A stretch of DNA of 64,000 bases. It comes from Nageia nagi. Its lineage: Eukaryota; Pinophyta. Below, in pieces: positions 46,250 through 59,121 of this stretch; position 1 is the stretch's first letter, and each line of letters begins with the position of its first letter. The position numbers and the translations under genes were made by a program. The stretch covers positions 1,178,001 to 1,242,000 of the forward strand of contig JBITNC010000002.1 in the NCBI GenBank assembly GCA_050084985.1, written 5' to 3'. The notes beneath the pieces were generated by a model that was given only the letters and a program-made list of their open reading frames with translations, was not told the DNA's origin and did not search any database.

Positions 46250-47263
46250 TCAATGTTTTAAAGTCAAGTTGTGAGTACAATCAACTATTATTTTAGGCTT
46301 TTCTATAGGCCATAGAAGACAAAAATATATCATTAAATCATATTCTGAGCTAGGAAAACACCATAACTCAAATGCGTTGATACAAACAATAACTTGATAT
46401 CCATTTACTTTGACATCCCAACCGTAAGATTCACGTGCATCATAGAATGTCAAGGCCATTTTTTGTTGTATTTCAAGAGGCATGGAAAAGATATTTGAAT
46501 ACAAAGGAGTACGAACGTTACGAATAACTCTCATAAAGATATCTTTGTCATACCTACTTTCGAACCCCAAAAGATAACTTCCATTATTCCGCACTTTATG
46601 TTCTTTTGATAGTTTTTCGATAATCTCATTTCTAACCCTTATTTGATTCATCATTGTAAGTTCAGTAATACGACAAACTTGCCTTTCTTCCAACTTTCAT
46701 TTCCAAATTGTGTGTCGCATTTACATGCGAGAAAATCTGTGAATTTGCCTATAGTATTGTTGTGACGTTCTAGGAGGAAAAGCCACAAAAGTATTTGAAA
46801 AATCATAAATCACCCTTTTATGAGGTAAATAATGTAAAATTTCATCCATCCATTTTAGGCTTTTGGTTAATTGTTTAACGTATTTCTGCCTAGCTAAAAG
46901 GGGTGAGTACTCAGTTAATTGGCAATTTATGATGATTCTCGGTATTCCATAAGGCCATTGTAGGTAGAAAACTATTATTTCTTGTGATATTCTTTCCATA
47001 TGGGTGAAATAGATTTGTGGATCTAAAATAATGCTTACTTTGTATCCACAAAAAGTGACTTCCTAATCATTATTTCTACCATAAAACATATGATATGTTC
47101 TTTCATATTGTTCATCAATAGTCAATTGTAAATAATTTAAGAGATTAAGATCAAATCCATGTTTTAAATATGTCAATGCTAAATCACCTGGATATCTTAG
47201 TGGTGGAAATCGTACTTGTGGTGGCATTATGCTACCTTCAGTAGATTCCTTTGCCAGATTCAT
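46250..47263 (-). pseudogene. Orphan ORF downstream of integrase, element 2
   Basis: Homologue of 29594-30607, starting MNLAKESTEGSIMPPQVR about 106 bases after the pol stop. Both halves are visible (FYLQWPYGIPRIIINC and YFCLLWPIEKPKIIVDC). Stops: TAG near 47060 (ND-stop-EVTF, Trp in element 1), TAA after RFSRM, and the TGA at 46697-46699 shared with element 1. Similarity along the whole length in both copies argues that this was a real protein in the ancestor. Function unknown. Confidence 0.65.
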
Positions 47264-47369
47264 CCTTTCTATTTTAATCATTAACACTTGACAAATATCA
47301 ATACTTTTATTTATTTATTAATTTAATAGTAAAATAAAATGAAAGAAAACTAATGTACACATATTTTTT

Positions 47370-48500
47370 TTATGTATAGAAGGGTCGAAGATGCATGATA
47401 TTTATAGGTTTACGCTCTTCATTTCCTTCTAATTCAGATAAATGATAAGTTCCTTTACCGAATTTTTTCTTAATGATATATGGTCCTAACCAATTTGGAG
47501 CAAACTTATCTCTAAGCTGTCATTCTATTCGTGAAGTTTGTTGATTTTCTTTTAAAACTAAATTACCTATTTTGAACTCACGAATTAGAGCCCTTTTATC
47601 AAAAGCTCATTTTATCCTCTTCTGATAAACACGCATATGCTCTAAAGCATTAATACATTTTTCATCTAAAAGTAACAATTGATCTAAGCGAGTCTATCTT
47701 GCTTCTTCGTCAGAATTTTGCTCACTTAGATTTACTCTAAGGGATGGTATCTCAAGTTCTATGGGTAGGATGGCTTCTGTTCCATATACTAAAGAGAATG
47801 GTGTTGCCCCAATAGGAGTGCGTACACTGGTACGATAGGCCCATAAGGCTTTTGGTATTTGCATATGCCAATCTCTATAAGAATCATTTACTATTTTTGC
47901 TAAGATGTTCCGAATAGTTTTATTAGTAGCCTCTACCTGTCCATTGCCTTGTGGATAATATGGAGTGGAAAAACTTTGTTTAATTTTATACTTGTCACAT
48001 ATTTGTTTTACATCCTTATTTTTAAAATTCTTTCCATTATCCGTAATTAGTTGGTTTGGTATACTGAATCTACATATAATATAATTTTCTATAAATTCCA
48101 TAATTCATGAACCAGTGGTGGAAGTCATGGGAATAGCCTCTACCCATTTAGTAAAATATTCAGTTGCTATGATGATGAACTTGTGTCCACCAAAAGATAT
48201 AGGTGTAATTTGTCCTATTAAATCTAGTGCCCATTTAGAGAATGGTCAAAGTGATTATATAGGATGTAGTTCTTGAGATGGTTGTGAAAATAAATGAGCG
48301 TATTGTTGATATTTAAAACATTTTTTAACATATTCACAACAATCCTTTTCCATAGTAGGCCAATAATACCCCATTCGAATTAATCGTTTTACAATTGCAA
48401 CACCATTAAAATGTCCTCCACATGTTCCATCATGGGTAGAGAATATAGCTTTTTTAATATCATTACATTCAAGACATCTGAGTAAAATACCGTTGAAATT
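47370..48500 (-). pseudogene. pol: Integrase region of element 2 pol
   Basis: The zinc-binding part is readable (HDGTCGGHFNGVAIVKRLIR), but its last Cys is lost (CFKYQQ here, CFKCQQ in element 1). The catalytic core keeps WALDLIGQ, TDNGKNFKNKDV and GQVEATNKT. The C-terminal part ends IMHLRPFYT at 47370. The TGA at 48105-48107, just before the core, is shared with element 1. Another stop occurs near 47691. Confidence 0.88.
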
Positions 48501-49259
48501 TCATCGATGCAAGATATCCCCTGTCAAACAATATTTAGTTTCTTTGATTTTAAAAGCTCGTTGCAATGATTTATTAAGGTTTGCAGGAAGAGTTCCAAAT
48601 TTTAAAAAATCTATCAATTCCTTATACCAATTATATTTATCAGTTATGTCAATATTTAATACATTTTTTTCTTCATCTTCCTGTTGTAATGATGATTGAG
48701 ACAATTGAATTATCTCAACTTGTATTGAAGATTTTTTAGGATCTTCTGGGATAAGAGATCCAATAGAAGCCATAGCATCTACAAATCTATTAGATGATCT
48801 TGGTGCCGCTTCTATACTAAATTGGTCAAAATATTTTAATAATTTCTCAACTAACACTTTATACTTTTGAAGTAAAGGTTCTTTACATTGATAGATTCCT
48901 TTCACTTGATTTACGATGAGTAAAGAATCTCCGATAATCTTAATTCTTTTAAGTTTTAATTTAACAGCAGTTCTTAATGCTAATATCAAAGCTTCATATT
49001 TCACATTATTATTAGTACAAGGAAATTTTAATTTAAATGAATATGGTATAGGGATCCCTTGCGGGGTTATAAATACAACACCTGCTCCACCACCTTGTTC
49101 ACATCGAGAACCATCAAAGTGTATTTTCATATCCCAATCATCTTCAGGTTCTACAGGTATTTCAATTTTATCTAATTGAAACACCCCATCATCAGGTAAT
49201 TCAATGACAAGGGGTTTATTATCTTGCAATGGGGCATCAACAAGATAGTCAACAATTAC
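48501..49259 (-). pseudogene. pol: Second (archaeal-type) RNase H, element 2
   Basis: The better preserved copy, open for 242 codons (48501-49229). Acidic residues of the fold are present: FDGSRCEQGGGAGVV, NVKYEALILALRTA, KIIGDSLLIVNQVKG and RFVDAMASIGSLIPE. It lies between the first RNase H and integrase, the arrangement that defines the Tat lineage. The preceding TAA (49260-49262) is shared with element 1. Confidence 0.9.
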
Positions 49260-50427
49260 TTATCCTTTTATTGACTTTTATCCAATAAAATGTAAATCAA
49301 ATTCAGTTAAGTGCATTATCCACTTTGCAGTTCTTGAATTTTGATAGGTTTTATTCATCATATATTTCAACGGATCCATTTTAGAGATGACATATGTTGT
49401 ATGATTTAGCATATAATGTCAGAGTTTTTTAAAAACGATAGCAAGACATAATTTTTCCAAATATATGTACTTAATCTTGTAGCTCACTAGCGTTCTACTC
49501 AGATAATATATAGCTTGTTCTTTATTATGTTCATTCTTTTGAGCAAGCATTGTTCCTAAAACATTTTCAGTAGCAGAGATATATAACAAGAAGGGTACAT
49601 CTTTTCTTGGTGGACTTAAGATAGGAGGCGATAATAAATATCTTTTAATTTCATCGAATGTATCTTATTGCTCTTTACCCCAATGATATTTGACTCCCTT
49701 TTTTAATAATTTCGTAAATGGTTTACATTTATCAGAAAGTTGAGCTATAAACCTTCTAATGGCTTGTAACTTGCCCTGTAAACTTTGTAATTGTTTTAGA
49801 TTTGCAGGAGGTGGCATGTCTACTACTGCCTTCACTTTACTAGGATCTATTTCAATTCCTCGTCGAGACATAATAAATCCTAATAATTTTCCTAAAGTTA
49901 CACCAAAAACACATTTTTTTGGATTTAATCTTACTTTATGTTCTAATAATCTATCTAAGACTTTAATTAGATCTTTTCCATGATCTACTCGATATTTAGA
50001 TCTAACCAACAAATCATCGACATAATCTTCTACTATGTCGTGCATATAATCATGGAATATATAAGTCATAGCCCTTTGATAAGTTGCCCTGGCATTTTTT
50101 AATCCAAAATGCATAACTTTATAACAAAAGGTACCCCAAGGAGTTATAAAACCCATTTTATGTTGATCTTCAGTAGCTATTTTTATTTGATTATAACCAG
50201 AAAACTTGTCCATTAATGATAACATATCATGTCCTACTGTCGAATCTACCAAACTATCAATGCTAGGTAGAGGGAAATCATCTTTAGGACAAGCTTTGTT
50301 AAGATCACAAAAATCTGTGCATATTCTTATTTTTCCACTTGGTTTTTTCATAGGTACCATATTAGATATCCAATCTGAGTAATCTATAGGTTGTATGAAT
50401 TTAGCTTCTAATAATTTTTGGAGTTCT
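49260..50427 (-). pseudogene. pol: Reverse transcriptase and first RNase H, element 2
   Basis: RT is open from 50360 to 49665. It has KPSGKIRICTDFCDLNKACP, FSGYNQIKIATEDQH, the active site YVDDLLVRSK, GFIMSRRGIEIDPSKVKAVV and the thumb block LKQLQSLQGKLQAIRRFIAQ. A TAA stands just upstream (MVK-stop-ELQ; Glu in element 1). The RNase H part (49664-49260) is broken by stops and a frameshift or deletion near 49430, where element 1 reads KKLRHYML. Confidence 0.92.
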
Positions 50428-51364
50428 TATTTTACCATTAATGCTATAGTAGCATGCATTTTACGTAATTTTTGTTTAACAGGTTTAGCATCAGGCTTTA
50501 ATGCCAAATTATGTACTACCAATTTAGGATCTATTCTAGGCATGTCTGCATATGACCATGCAAATACTTTTTCTCGTTCTTTTAATAAGGTTATGATTTC
50601 TTCTTGTTCATTCTTCATGAGGTTCTCCCCTAATTGAATAATTTTAGGATTTTGAGGATTATTACTAATATTTATTTCTAAGACTTTTTCAGTAAGCATA
50701 TGTGACCCTTCTTCTAATTGATTTGGTACTGGTATCCAGCCATTATCGTTAACACCATATTCTTCATTGTATTCTTGAGTTTGTTCATTTGTGCATACTT
50801 GATTTTCACAAGAACCAAATATGTGATCTACATTTTTGAATTCATGTACTGAAGGGTTAGATGATATGAGAGAGAAATCAACAATTACTTCATCTGTAGA
50901 AGTATTGGCTATTATTTTGATTAAATTTTGATTTTCGTTAACTTCATCTATTTGTTCATTATTTTGATCTTCAATGTCATTCTCTTTTATTGTAACCATA
51001 TTTATCGATGGTATATCTGAATATAGACTGATTGATGATTCGACATTTTTATTTATTTTTTCTTGTATATCACTTGGTAAGCATGAATGAGTCCAGGATG
51101 GCTCAATATTATTAATAAAGAGCATCTCGACACCTTCTAAGACATCCCTTTCATTTAATTGTTCCTCTCTTATATTAATAATTTCTTGTACTATGGATTC
51201 TTTCTCTAAAATTTCTTCATTATAATCCAAATCCTCTTCTCTTAAATTTCTAATTTAGCAAGATTTTTACATTCATTATGATAACCTAATCCACTTTTAT
51301 CAGTGGGATCTTGATATTGTAATTCAATTATTTCTCGTGGACCCTGTTCATATCGACCCAATCC
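50428..51364 (-). pseudogene. pol: Protease-RT linker, element 2 (long open stretch)
   Basis: Open for 267 codons (50427-51230): acidic, Asn/Glu/Ile-rich (ENDIEDQNNEQIDEVNENQN), ending in the conserved lead into RT (KVFAWSYADMPRIDPKLVVH). It is low-complexity and likely flexible. Confidence 0.75.
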
Positions 51365-52516
51365 TCATCCTGGCCAATTACATTTGTTAAAATATTTTAA
51401 GACAAATGTTCTTGAACATGGTGATAAATATTTCATATCATTATTGAAATTTCCTTCATATGTTTGATTGGGTATTGTTGACACAGGATCTACTATCCCT
51501 ACATAGATAAACATTATCTGATTAGGTACTTCTCCTAAAGGTACTATTTGTCTAATTACACTAGGTGATTCGGATACTTTTCCCACTTCTTGTGACGAAG
51601 GTATATTAAATACCACATCATCTATGTCATATTTTCCCATCCTTAAATCCATTAATTTAACTTTTACTAGATATACATTGGATGAGTCATTATTAGATGT
51701 AGTATTTACTTGTTTTGATGAAGAAGCTCCATACTTTTCATCTAAAGTTTTAGCAACTTTTTCCCAAGTATCTTTATCTTGTATAACTATATCACCTTTT
51801 CCTTTTATGATTTCAGATTGATTCACATTTTTATTCATTAATATAGCTGATAAATTAGGAGACGGTAATGTCATTTTATTCGGATCAAAAATTAAATTAC
51901 AATGTGAATAAGGATCTGGATCTTTAAACACACAATGAACTTTATCTTTGTAGACATATTTTAAACATCCATGATAAGTTGATGGAACACATTGCATTTC
52001 TCTAATCCATAGGCATCCTAAAACAATGTTGTATTGTATAATATTTCCTTCAATTATATGTAATAAATTTTGAACAGTTTTAGCCCCTACTGTAATCGAT
52101 AGCACTATTGATCCCAAAGTTGAACACACTGCATCATTAAATGCCCTAATATGTAAAGAAGGAGCTAAAATAAGTGAATCTAATAAATTCAAATTTTTGT
52201 ATGCAGCATCTGAAATTATATTTATAGCTGAACCTTCATCTATCAGAATTCTTTTAAATAATTTCCCATCTACTTTACCAATTATATGTAAAGGTGGATC
52301 AAGTCTGCCTGGTCCATCGTTATCTAATTTTTCTTGTTCGTAGAAGGTGATGCTAGGTTGTTGAGATATCCTCAAACTTTCAACTATTGAAATAAAATTA
52401 TCAGGGTTACTAATATCCACTTGAATTTCTTGTAGAATTTGATTCATAACCTCCCTATAACTCTTAGACCGTTGTAATAATTCAAATAAGGTCATCTTAA
52501 CTGGAGATATTTTTAA
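51365..52516 (-). pseudogene. pol: Aspartic protease region, element 2
   Basis: Open from 52495 to 51365 (376 codons). The active-site block is LFKRILIDEGSAINIISDAA, as in element 1, including the unusual EGSA after the catalytic Asp. It is in frame with gag, separated only by TAA 52517-52519. It ends at TGA 51365-51367, shared with element 1. Confidence 0.85.
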
Positions 52517-55301
52517 TTATCGTTGAAGAACACCTTTTATCGAAACTTTAGGTTGTTGTAGAGGAGGTATAGGTTGTACATTAATTGGGTTTGATATCGA
52601 TTGATTTTTTCATGGATTATCCTATTTATTCTGATATTGTTGTGCTCTTATGGCTATACCAATCATATGTATTGAATCATCTATAGTCCCTATAAATGGT
52701 ATATCCTTATTATTCCATGTATAGTTCATTTGGTTTGGGATGGTTGCCACATTGTTAGCCTGATGTGAAGGTAAGGGGTTTTGATATATCCCAAAATTTT
52801 GATTCGAAGGCACAACAGGATTATCCACATCTATTTTCTGACTATCTATCAAGTCTTGAATTTTATGTTGTAAAGTTCGACATCTATTTGTATTATGTCC
52901 TTTTTGCCTATGATAAGCACAAAATTCATTTTCTTTATACCATTTGCTTCCCTTAGCATTAGGATTTTCAAGTTTTATATTAGGTAATCTAATCATACTA
53001 TTATCACATAATTTTTTAAGTATTTCGACTAATGGTTCTGCTAATGGGGTAAAATTTCTTTTAGGCTTAGGTTCAACATTTTCTTCGATTTTTGAAGCTT
53101 GACCAGAATTCTCTGTCATAGCTATTTGATTATTCTGTGGTTGTTTAGTACTATTTTCATACTGATTACCCTTTTTGTATTCTTTTTTCTTGAGCTTTAG
53201 TTCTCCATCTTAAATTTTAACTCTTTCTATAACTACTGCCTAAGCAATAGCTTCTTCAAAAGTTTTATGTTGTTGAATTTGGAGAACACTGGCTATTGGT
53301 CTTAAACAACTTTGACTAAATAATTTAACCAATTCCTCTTATGGTATTGTATAAGGCATACTAGTGAGTATAGCCCACCATCTTGAGATGTAATCTTGTA
53401 TAGTTTCATCAGGAAATTGTTGCAATCTTGTAAGATCAGTAATTGAAGATCTTTCTTTAATATTGATTCTAAAATGTTCAAGAAATTGATTAGCCAATTG
53501 TTCGAACGTATATAAACTATGCATAGGTAAACTATTATACCAATCTAAAGCTTGGCTTATGAGTGTCATAGGAAATATACGTAACATTAATGAGTCATCA
53601 TTAGCTATCTAATAACTAGAAAATGTAAATTTTCTCAAATGTTCTTTGGGGTCTTCTCTTCCTTTAAATGATTCTATCTTAGGAAATTCAAACCTATATG
53701 GTAATTTCTTTTTTGGAACACTTGGATGAATAGGTTCATTGCAAATATTCTTGTAATTTAACTTTTGAAGTCCTTGAACATTCATTTCTCAATTTATAAA
53801 ATCCTTCATAAAGTCTTCTAATTCTTTATCGATTCTATGTCCTCGAGTATGTCTATGATATCTTCGAGTATTCGGGTCCTTTTCCAAAATTGATCTTGAA
53901 ATGTAAGACTCATAGTTAGAAGGAAACTCTGACAGTGGTGGAGGCAATATTTTAAGAGGTGAATGTCATCGCAGAATAGGTATTCTAGGAGGTCTTTGAG
54001 ATATACCTTTTCCATATAGATCTTTTCCTTTGTAGTCAGGTTGTCTTGTTTGATTTTGGGTTTGTTCAACCCAACTTTTAATGGAATCTTGCTCTTGTTT
54101 ATAAATATAATTTTTGTAGTTCTAGTTCCTTATCCATTTCCTTTTGTAATAAAATGGTTGTTTCTCTATCCATCGCTTCTTGTTTGTCTAAATAAGGATC
54201 TCGATATCTTTGTATTTGACTTGTTTCAGGAGTTTTCAGTTTCAAATTCTTTATTTTTTGATATTCATCCCACTGTCTTTGTTTTTCTTTCTCCATATGT
54301 AGATATTGTTCCCTTTTTATTTTTTCATTCTCTAATTCTTTAAGTTGTAATTCATGTAAGCAAAGTTGAATCTCATGTTCTTTATGAAGTCTTTTCTTTT
54401 CTTGTTCTAGGAATTCATTTCTTTCTTTGTTTGCTTGTTCTTATTCTATGAATTTCATTTTATCTCTAAGAAGTTGATCTTCCATTTCTTTTACTTTATC
54501 CTCTTGTTCTTGAATTTTAATGAATTCGTCAACTTCTTTTAGAAGATATTGCATCTCTATGGCCTTTTTAATATCATCAGCATATGTTTTCATGAATTTT
54601 TGATCGGCTTTTGTTTTATGTAATCATCATTCTTCTAGTTCTTCATAAGAAGGTATCTCTTCTATTTTGTACTTAGATGTTCTTCTATGTAATCCTCCCT
54701 TTGAAGAATAAGATTTCTCCGTTTGCTTCATTGAAGGAGCTCTTTGGGATAAATTACTCATAGGTATTGATACTTCATTTTTTCCTAATTCGAGAGATCT
54801 ATGAGAAAAATAAGTTCCCTCTTTTCGGATTAAAGAACTAACCTTTCGACCGTATGATAATAGACGAATGACTCTGTCATAGTTAACTTTATATGGCTCA
54901 GTCTCTGGTACCACTATGGTTTCGATCTGAGATTTATCCTCATCAATTTCTAAGTTATCATGTCTATGATTTAGTTTTTCGACATCTCTCGGTAAACTAG
55001 AAGACATCCTAGGAATATTCCTATAATTAGCTAGGCGATGACGAATTTCAATTAACTCTTCATCTAACACTTGCATTCTAGTCTTAGTAGTAAGATCTTC
55101 TATACTTTGTCTTTGCAATCTAGATTGATCATAACCCCAATCCTTACTTTCATAACGAACTACCCGTGGATTTGATTCATCTAAAGGAGGTGGCCTCCTA
55201 ACCGAATACTCTATCAAATCCATATTGTCTGAATCTATTTCTTGTATTTCAAATGGGTATTCTCGCATTTTCTTAGCGGTCATACTTCTAGTTTGAACCA
55301 T
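52517..55301 (-). pseudogene. gag: gag of element 2, long coiled-coil type
   Basis: Starts MVQTRSMTAKKMREYPFEIQ at 55301 and stays open for 224 codons to a double TGA where element 1 has two Arg codons. The coiled-coil part (about 54620-54100) is broken. The gag core (SQALDWYNSLPMHSLYTFEQ; FLEHFRINIKERSSITDLTR) and knuckle CAYHRQKGHNTNRC are intact in sequence. Shared stops: TGA 53789-53791, TAG 53609-53611, and the gag end TAA 52517-52519. Confidence 0.9.
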
Positions 55302-57121
55302 TTTTAGATATTATAAACAAGCATCATAAAAAAGAAACTCTATTTTTATCTTTTATATTATGTTTTCGAGAAAATAATTTAATGCACAAACAGCCTATAT
55401 GCAAAACCTACTTTTAACGATGTGATTATCTTCTTTAACTTTTCCACATATTTTTAATGTCTAAGTTAAATGAACGATATGGGTTGTTTATTTTTAATCT
55501 TTTTAATTTTCCTAGTTTATTTTGACTAATCAAGTGTTAAACAAGGTAGGTTGGGTAATTCTAATGTTTATAAGTTTCTATGGCTTTTGGCTTGGTTCTA
55601 GATGAGTCTCCTTTTTTGACTCCTACCTAAAGGAAAGTTACCTTGGTCATCACCTCCAAGTGTAACTGGCTCTATGGCTTCAAGTGTGTTATGTCGGTGG
55701 TTACAAAGAAGTAAGAATTAACGGTTGGTAGTGACATCCAACTTGTTAATGTTCAATTATTCCTTTAAGGCCTTATGAAGTGCATTTAAACAAGTAAAAT
55801 ACATTTATGCATACTACCCTTCCAAACATTCACGTCCATTTACTTATCTTATCTTAATGTGATGCAATCAAAGTTTATTTTAAGTGAATCTTGACCTTAA
55901 TAAACCCTGTTGTTCTTTTTAATTATAATGCAATTCATTATCCAACCTCTTAATGATGTTCATTAACTCCTTACAGCTATGAAAGTTTTATATGTGATAA
56001 ATTTCCTCTTCTTACTAGTCACATATCTCTTCGACCTCCAATGGAGTGGTAAGAGCAGACTTAGTAAAAAGCCATTAAATGTAGATAAATTAATTAAGTG
56101 AGGTTCAATTACTCCTCCAAGATTCACATCCCTCCAACCTCCAATGGAGTGGTAAGGGCGGACCTCTTTAAGAGTGTTAATGTGAAGTATGTTTCCAAAT
56201 AAAATGTGAATAAATTTTACCTCTTTCACTTAACTTATTTTTGATCACTTAGGATCGCTTGAAGTGCAAAAGTGAGAGCATACTTTGTTAAGTGAAAGTA
56301 CTTAGTGTATTCGAATCCCTCCAATTCATTAACCTTTTAATATGATTTACACTACCAAAAACCTGATTTATTTTCCTTAAGTTCATTCCAAATTAAATGT
56401 GATTCATTTACCCCTTCCAATTGTGAAAGTATTATGTGTAGTAAATTACCTCCTCTTACTAGTAAGAGGTCATTATGTGTGGGTAAATTAGCCAAATTAA
56501 TGATAATGTGAATGTGAAAGAAAAGAAAAATTAATTACTCCTTCTTATTCGATCTATTTTGGTCACCTTAGATCACACGAAGCGCAAAGGGAGAGCATAA
56601 GTAGATAAGATAAAAAGTATTAATGTGTACGTACCCTTCACCCAAAACATGAAAGTAAATACATAACATTTTACATAAAATAAATTAATAAAAAATATGC
56701 ATTTAATCTTTTCTACCCATTCTTATATGCATTCTAGGCAAAGGAATCACATTCAAAAGTATCCTTCCATTTTAACAATACATTATGCATTTTATTTTAA
56801 TTTTTCAGAAATTACCAAAAGAGACAAAATGACCTAGAGTATGAGTCATCAGTGTTTAGATAGAGGTCACTGGCATTTATTCTGAGTTGCCAGCATCTGA
56901 TTCCAATCACTGGCATTTAGTCTGGATTACTTTGTAAAATGCTGGCATTCCTTCTGAGTCACCGATGTCCAATTCCAATCGTTGGTGTTTCTGCAACAGA
57001 TTTCCTAAAATGCACAGAATGCAAAATTTGAAGTTAGTATATGGAGAAATTCAAATAAACTAGATAATAGAAAGGTATAATCATTTTAAAACAAAAAACC
57101 TCCCTATCAATAATGGAAGGG
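55302..57121 (-). other. 5' leader of element 2
   Basis: About 1.8 kb, colinear with the leader of element 1 but with only one unit of the 129-bp repeat (56505-56633). It has a 103-bp duplication marked by CCTCCAATGGAGTGGTAAG at about 56036 and 56139, absent from element 1. The CpG-rich motif cluster is at about 56842-56995. Confidence 0.7.
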
Positions 57122-57141
57122 CCCTCCTTCTAGCGCCAGAA
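57122..57141 (-). promoter_or_regulatory. Element 2 primer binding site region
   Basis: Beside the 5' LTR. On the minus strand TGGCGCTAGAAGGAGGG starts three bases inside. It begins TGG, as expected for pairing with tRNA CCA. The tRNA is not assigned. Confidence 0.7.
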
Positions 57142-57988
57142 TGTTGCAGTGAAAATAAAGCTGGAATGTAGAATAACATGAAATGCAAATTATTCTTAAA
57201 TCTTCACTGAACCTCAAATTATGTAAAGTAGATAAACATGTTGTAACTGTAAAATGATATTGATTTTCAGCTCAAACTACAATTTGCCCTTGGAAGGGAC
57301 TTTTACAAATGCCATTTGCCAAAATAAGAGTATTAGATCTCCATTGTTTTGATTTGCTTTCTTCTCTCCTTAATATGAACAACCTGTAAATCCTACACAC
57401 ATGCAAAAGACAATAACATCAAAGCATCTATGTATGACATGTATTGAATTGAAACTAGCATAAAACAATAAAATGTATGAGCTCACAAGATTTTGGCAGC
57501 ATTACCCTACTTCAAAAATGGGTCAAGATTCTCTCTAATTTGCTTTGTATTAACTTGTATTTATAGATTTTGGATGGGATGTGCAAAGGCTGGTAAGAGG
57601 AAGTGAAAAGCCACCGTAGGTCGTAACTAACCCCCTCTATCCACATCATCTTGGAAAGTTGAAACATTTCAACTTTCTCTCACTATTTTGGCTTCTTGTT
57701 CAGTTGTTACAGAGTCACCGATGATTGCCCTACGAACGTCGGCAATCTCCTCTAAATGTCAACGATTGTCTTGGGTCGCTGGCGACTGGTTTTTAATTTT
57801 GTGACAATATTAAAATGACCGTTAAATAGCCAATTTTACCTAAAAGAGTCATGTGACCACCCGTTTTGCATGTACTCAATGGGAGCTATCCAATAAAAGG
57901 GTCTTTAGACCTATTTTATATGGTCACAAAGAGTTATGATTATTTTAATGTTTACTAGTTAAAAAGGGGACATTTTTAGGTGTCTACA
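57142..57988 (-). repeat. Element 2, 5' LTR
   Basis: 847 bp, TGTTGCAGTG...GGTGTCTACA, followed by the TSD copy AAATT (57989-57993). It has three bases (AAC near 57380) missing from the 3' LTR. Confidence 0.95.
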
Positions 57989-57993
57989 AAATT

Positions 57994-59121
57994 ATTTCTA
58001 ATAAATTATGGTTCAAGATTGCAAACCTAATGTTATTTTTTTCACATTGTTAATAGCATGTGTCTACTACAAATTCATTGAAAATTGGGCATGCTACAAA
58101 TCCTTGCATATCTTTTTGAAACTATCATTATTTCATAAATATCTATTATAAAGGGGATTACTGAAAAAAATTGCAAAATATATGGTTATAAAAATTTATG
58201 AAACTAACGCTATCAATGATGTACTTTTACTTTGATAATCAATCAATTCAATATGATCAAATATGTTAAATTGATAAGTAAGTCCAATTTGCATAATTGA
58301 ATATTGGGTACTTTTTATGAAATTTCAATAGAATTATCTCAATGATAGATGAAAAATTCACTATTATGCTAACAAATATTTTCAAGTCCATGGTCATTCC
58401 ATGAGCAAAAATCTCTCATAAATTGCAGATTATTCCAAGCTTAGGGCATGAAAGGACCCCATCAGCTTGATAATCATGGTTCAATAGAACTATGTATCTT
58501 AATGACCATAGTAGCCCAATGGATATTATATTTATTTCATCCTTGCTATTTAAATTGATCATTTTTTCATGTGATATGATCTATGTAGGTATTATGTTTG
58601 ATTTTTCTTAAAAAAATTATTATCTAAGAGAATAGATCCTACATAGAGGTACTCTCTTCATACATGGATTTTGATTTTTGGCTTGATTCCTTAAAGAAGC
58701 TAGAGTGAGGGGCAATACTCATACATGCAAAGATCCATTACAAACTCACCTCCAGTTTGATCCTAATCCTTTGAAGATCAATTAACATTTACTATTGAGG
58801 ATTGTACATACACTTCATTTTAGATACATGTTTTTCATATATATTTATTATATCTGATATAGTGTACATATCTAGCTCTTATTATATTGTAAATCATTTA
58901 TAAATAATATTTTATATTATTTGAGATTTATAGAGGGTACAATATGTCCTACAATTAGTAAATATGCATTTGGTCTAGTTAAACCTACTAGATATTCTAA
59001 ACATGTAAAAGAGAATGTTTCATGAAAAGTACAATATGTAGATTCATCAAATGAAGAGGGAATAATATGTATAAGAACAAGACTTAAAGGATGACTTCAA
59101 AGATCATTAGCATATATTAGT
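57994..59121. other. AT-rich DNA between element 2 and the Copia-type element
   Basis: No coding frame. Bases 58768-58935 are the second copy of the dispersed repeat at 15755-15930. Nothing else could be identified. Confidence 0.5.
58768..58935. repeat. Dispersed repeat, copy 2 (partner at 15755-15930)
   Basis: Same blocks in the same order as the first copy, in the same orientation. Both lie in decayed DNA, so the parent element is not identifiable. Confidence 0.7.

Larger units (their letters stand above)
22584..57988 (-). mobile_element. Element 2: giant Ty3/gypsy (Tat-type) retrotransposon, split by element 1
   Basis: LTRs at 22584-23427 and 57142-57988 begin TG and end CA, and are flanked by an identical 5-bp duplication AAATT (22579-22583 and 57989-57993). 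Minus-strand gag-pol, the primer site beside the right LTR and the polypurine tract beside the left LTR fix the orientation: 5' is right. Removing element 1 and one TSD copy leaves about 17.67 kb. Hand comparison of the LTRs gives about 42 differences in about 845 bp (about 5%) plus a 3-bp indel, more than in element 1, as nesting demands. All large genes are interrupted. Confidence 0.95.
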
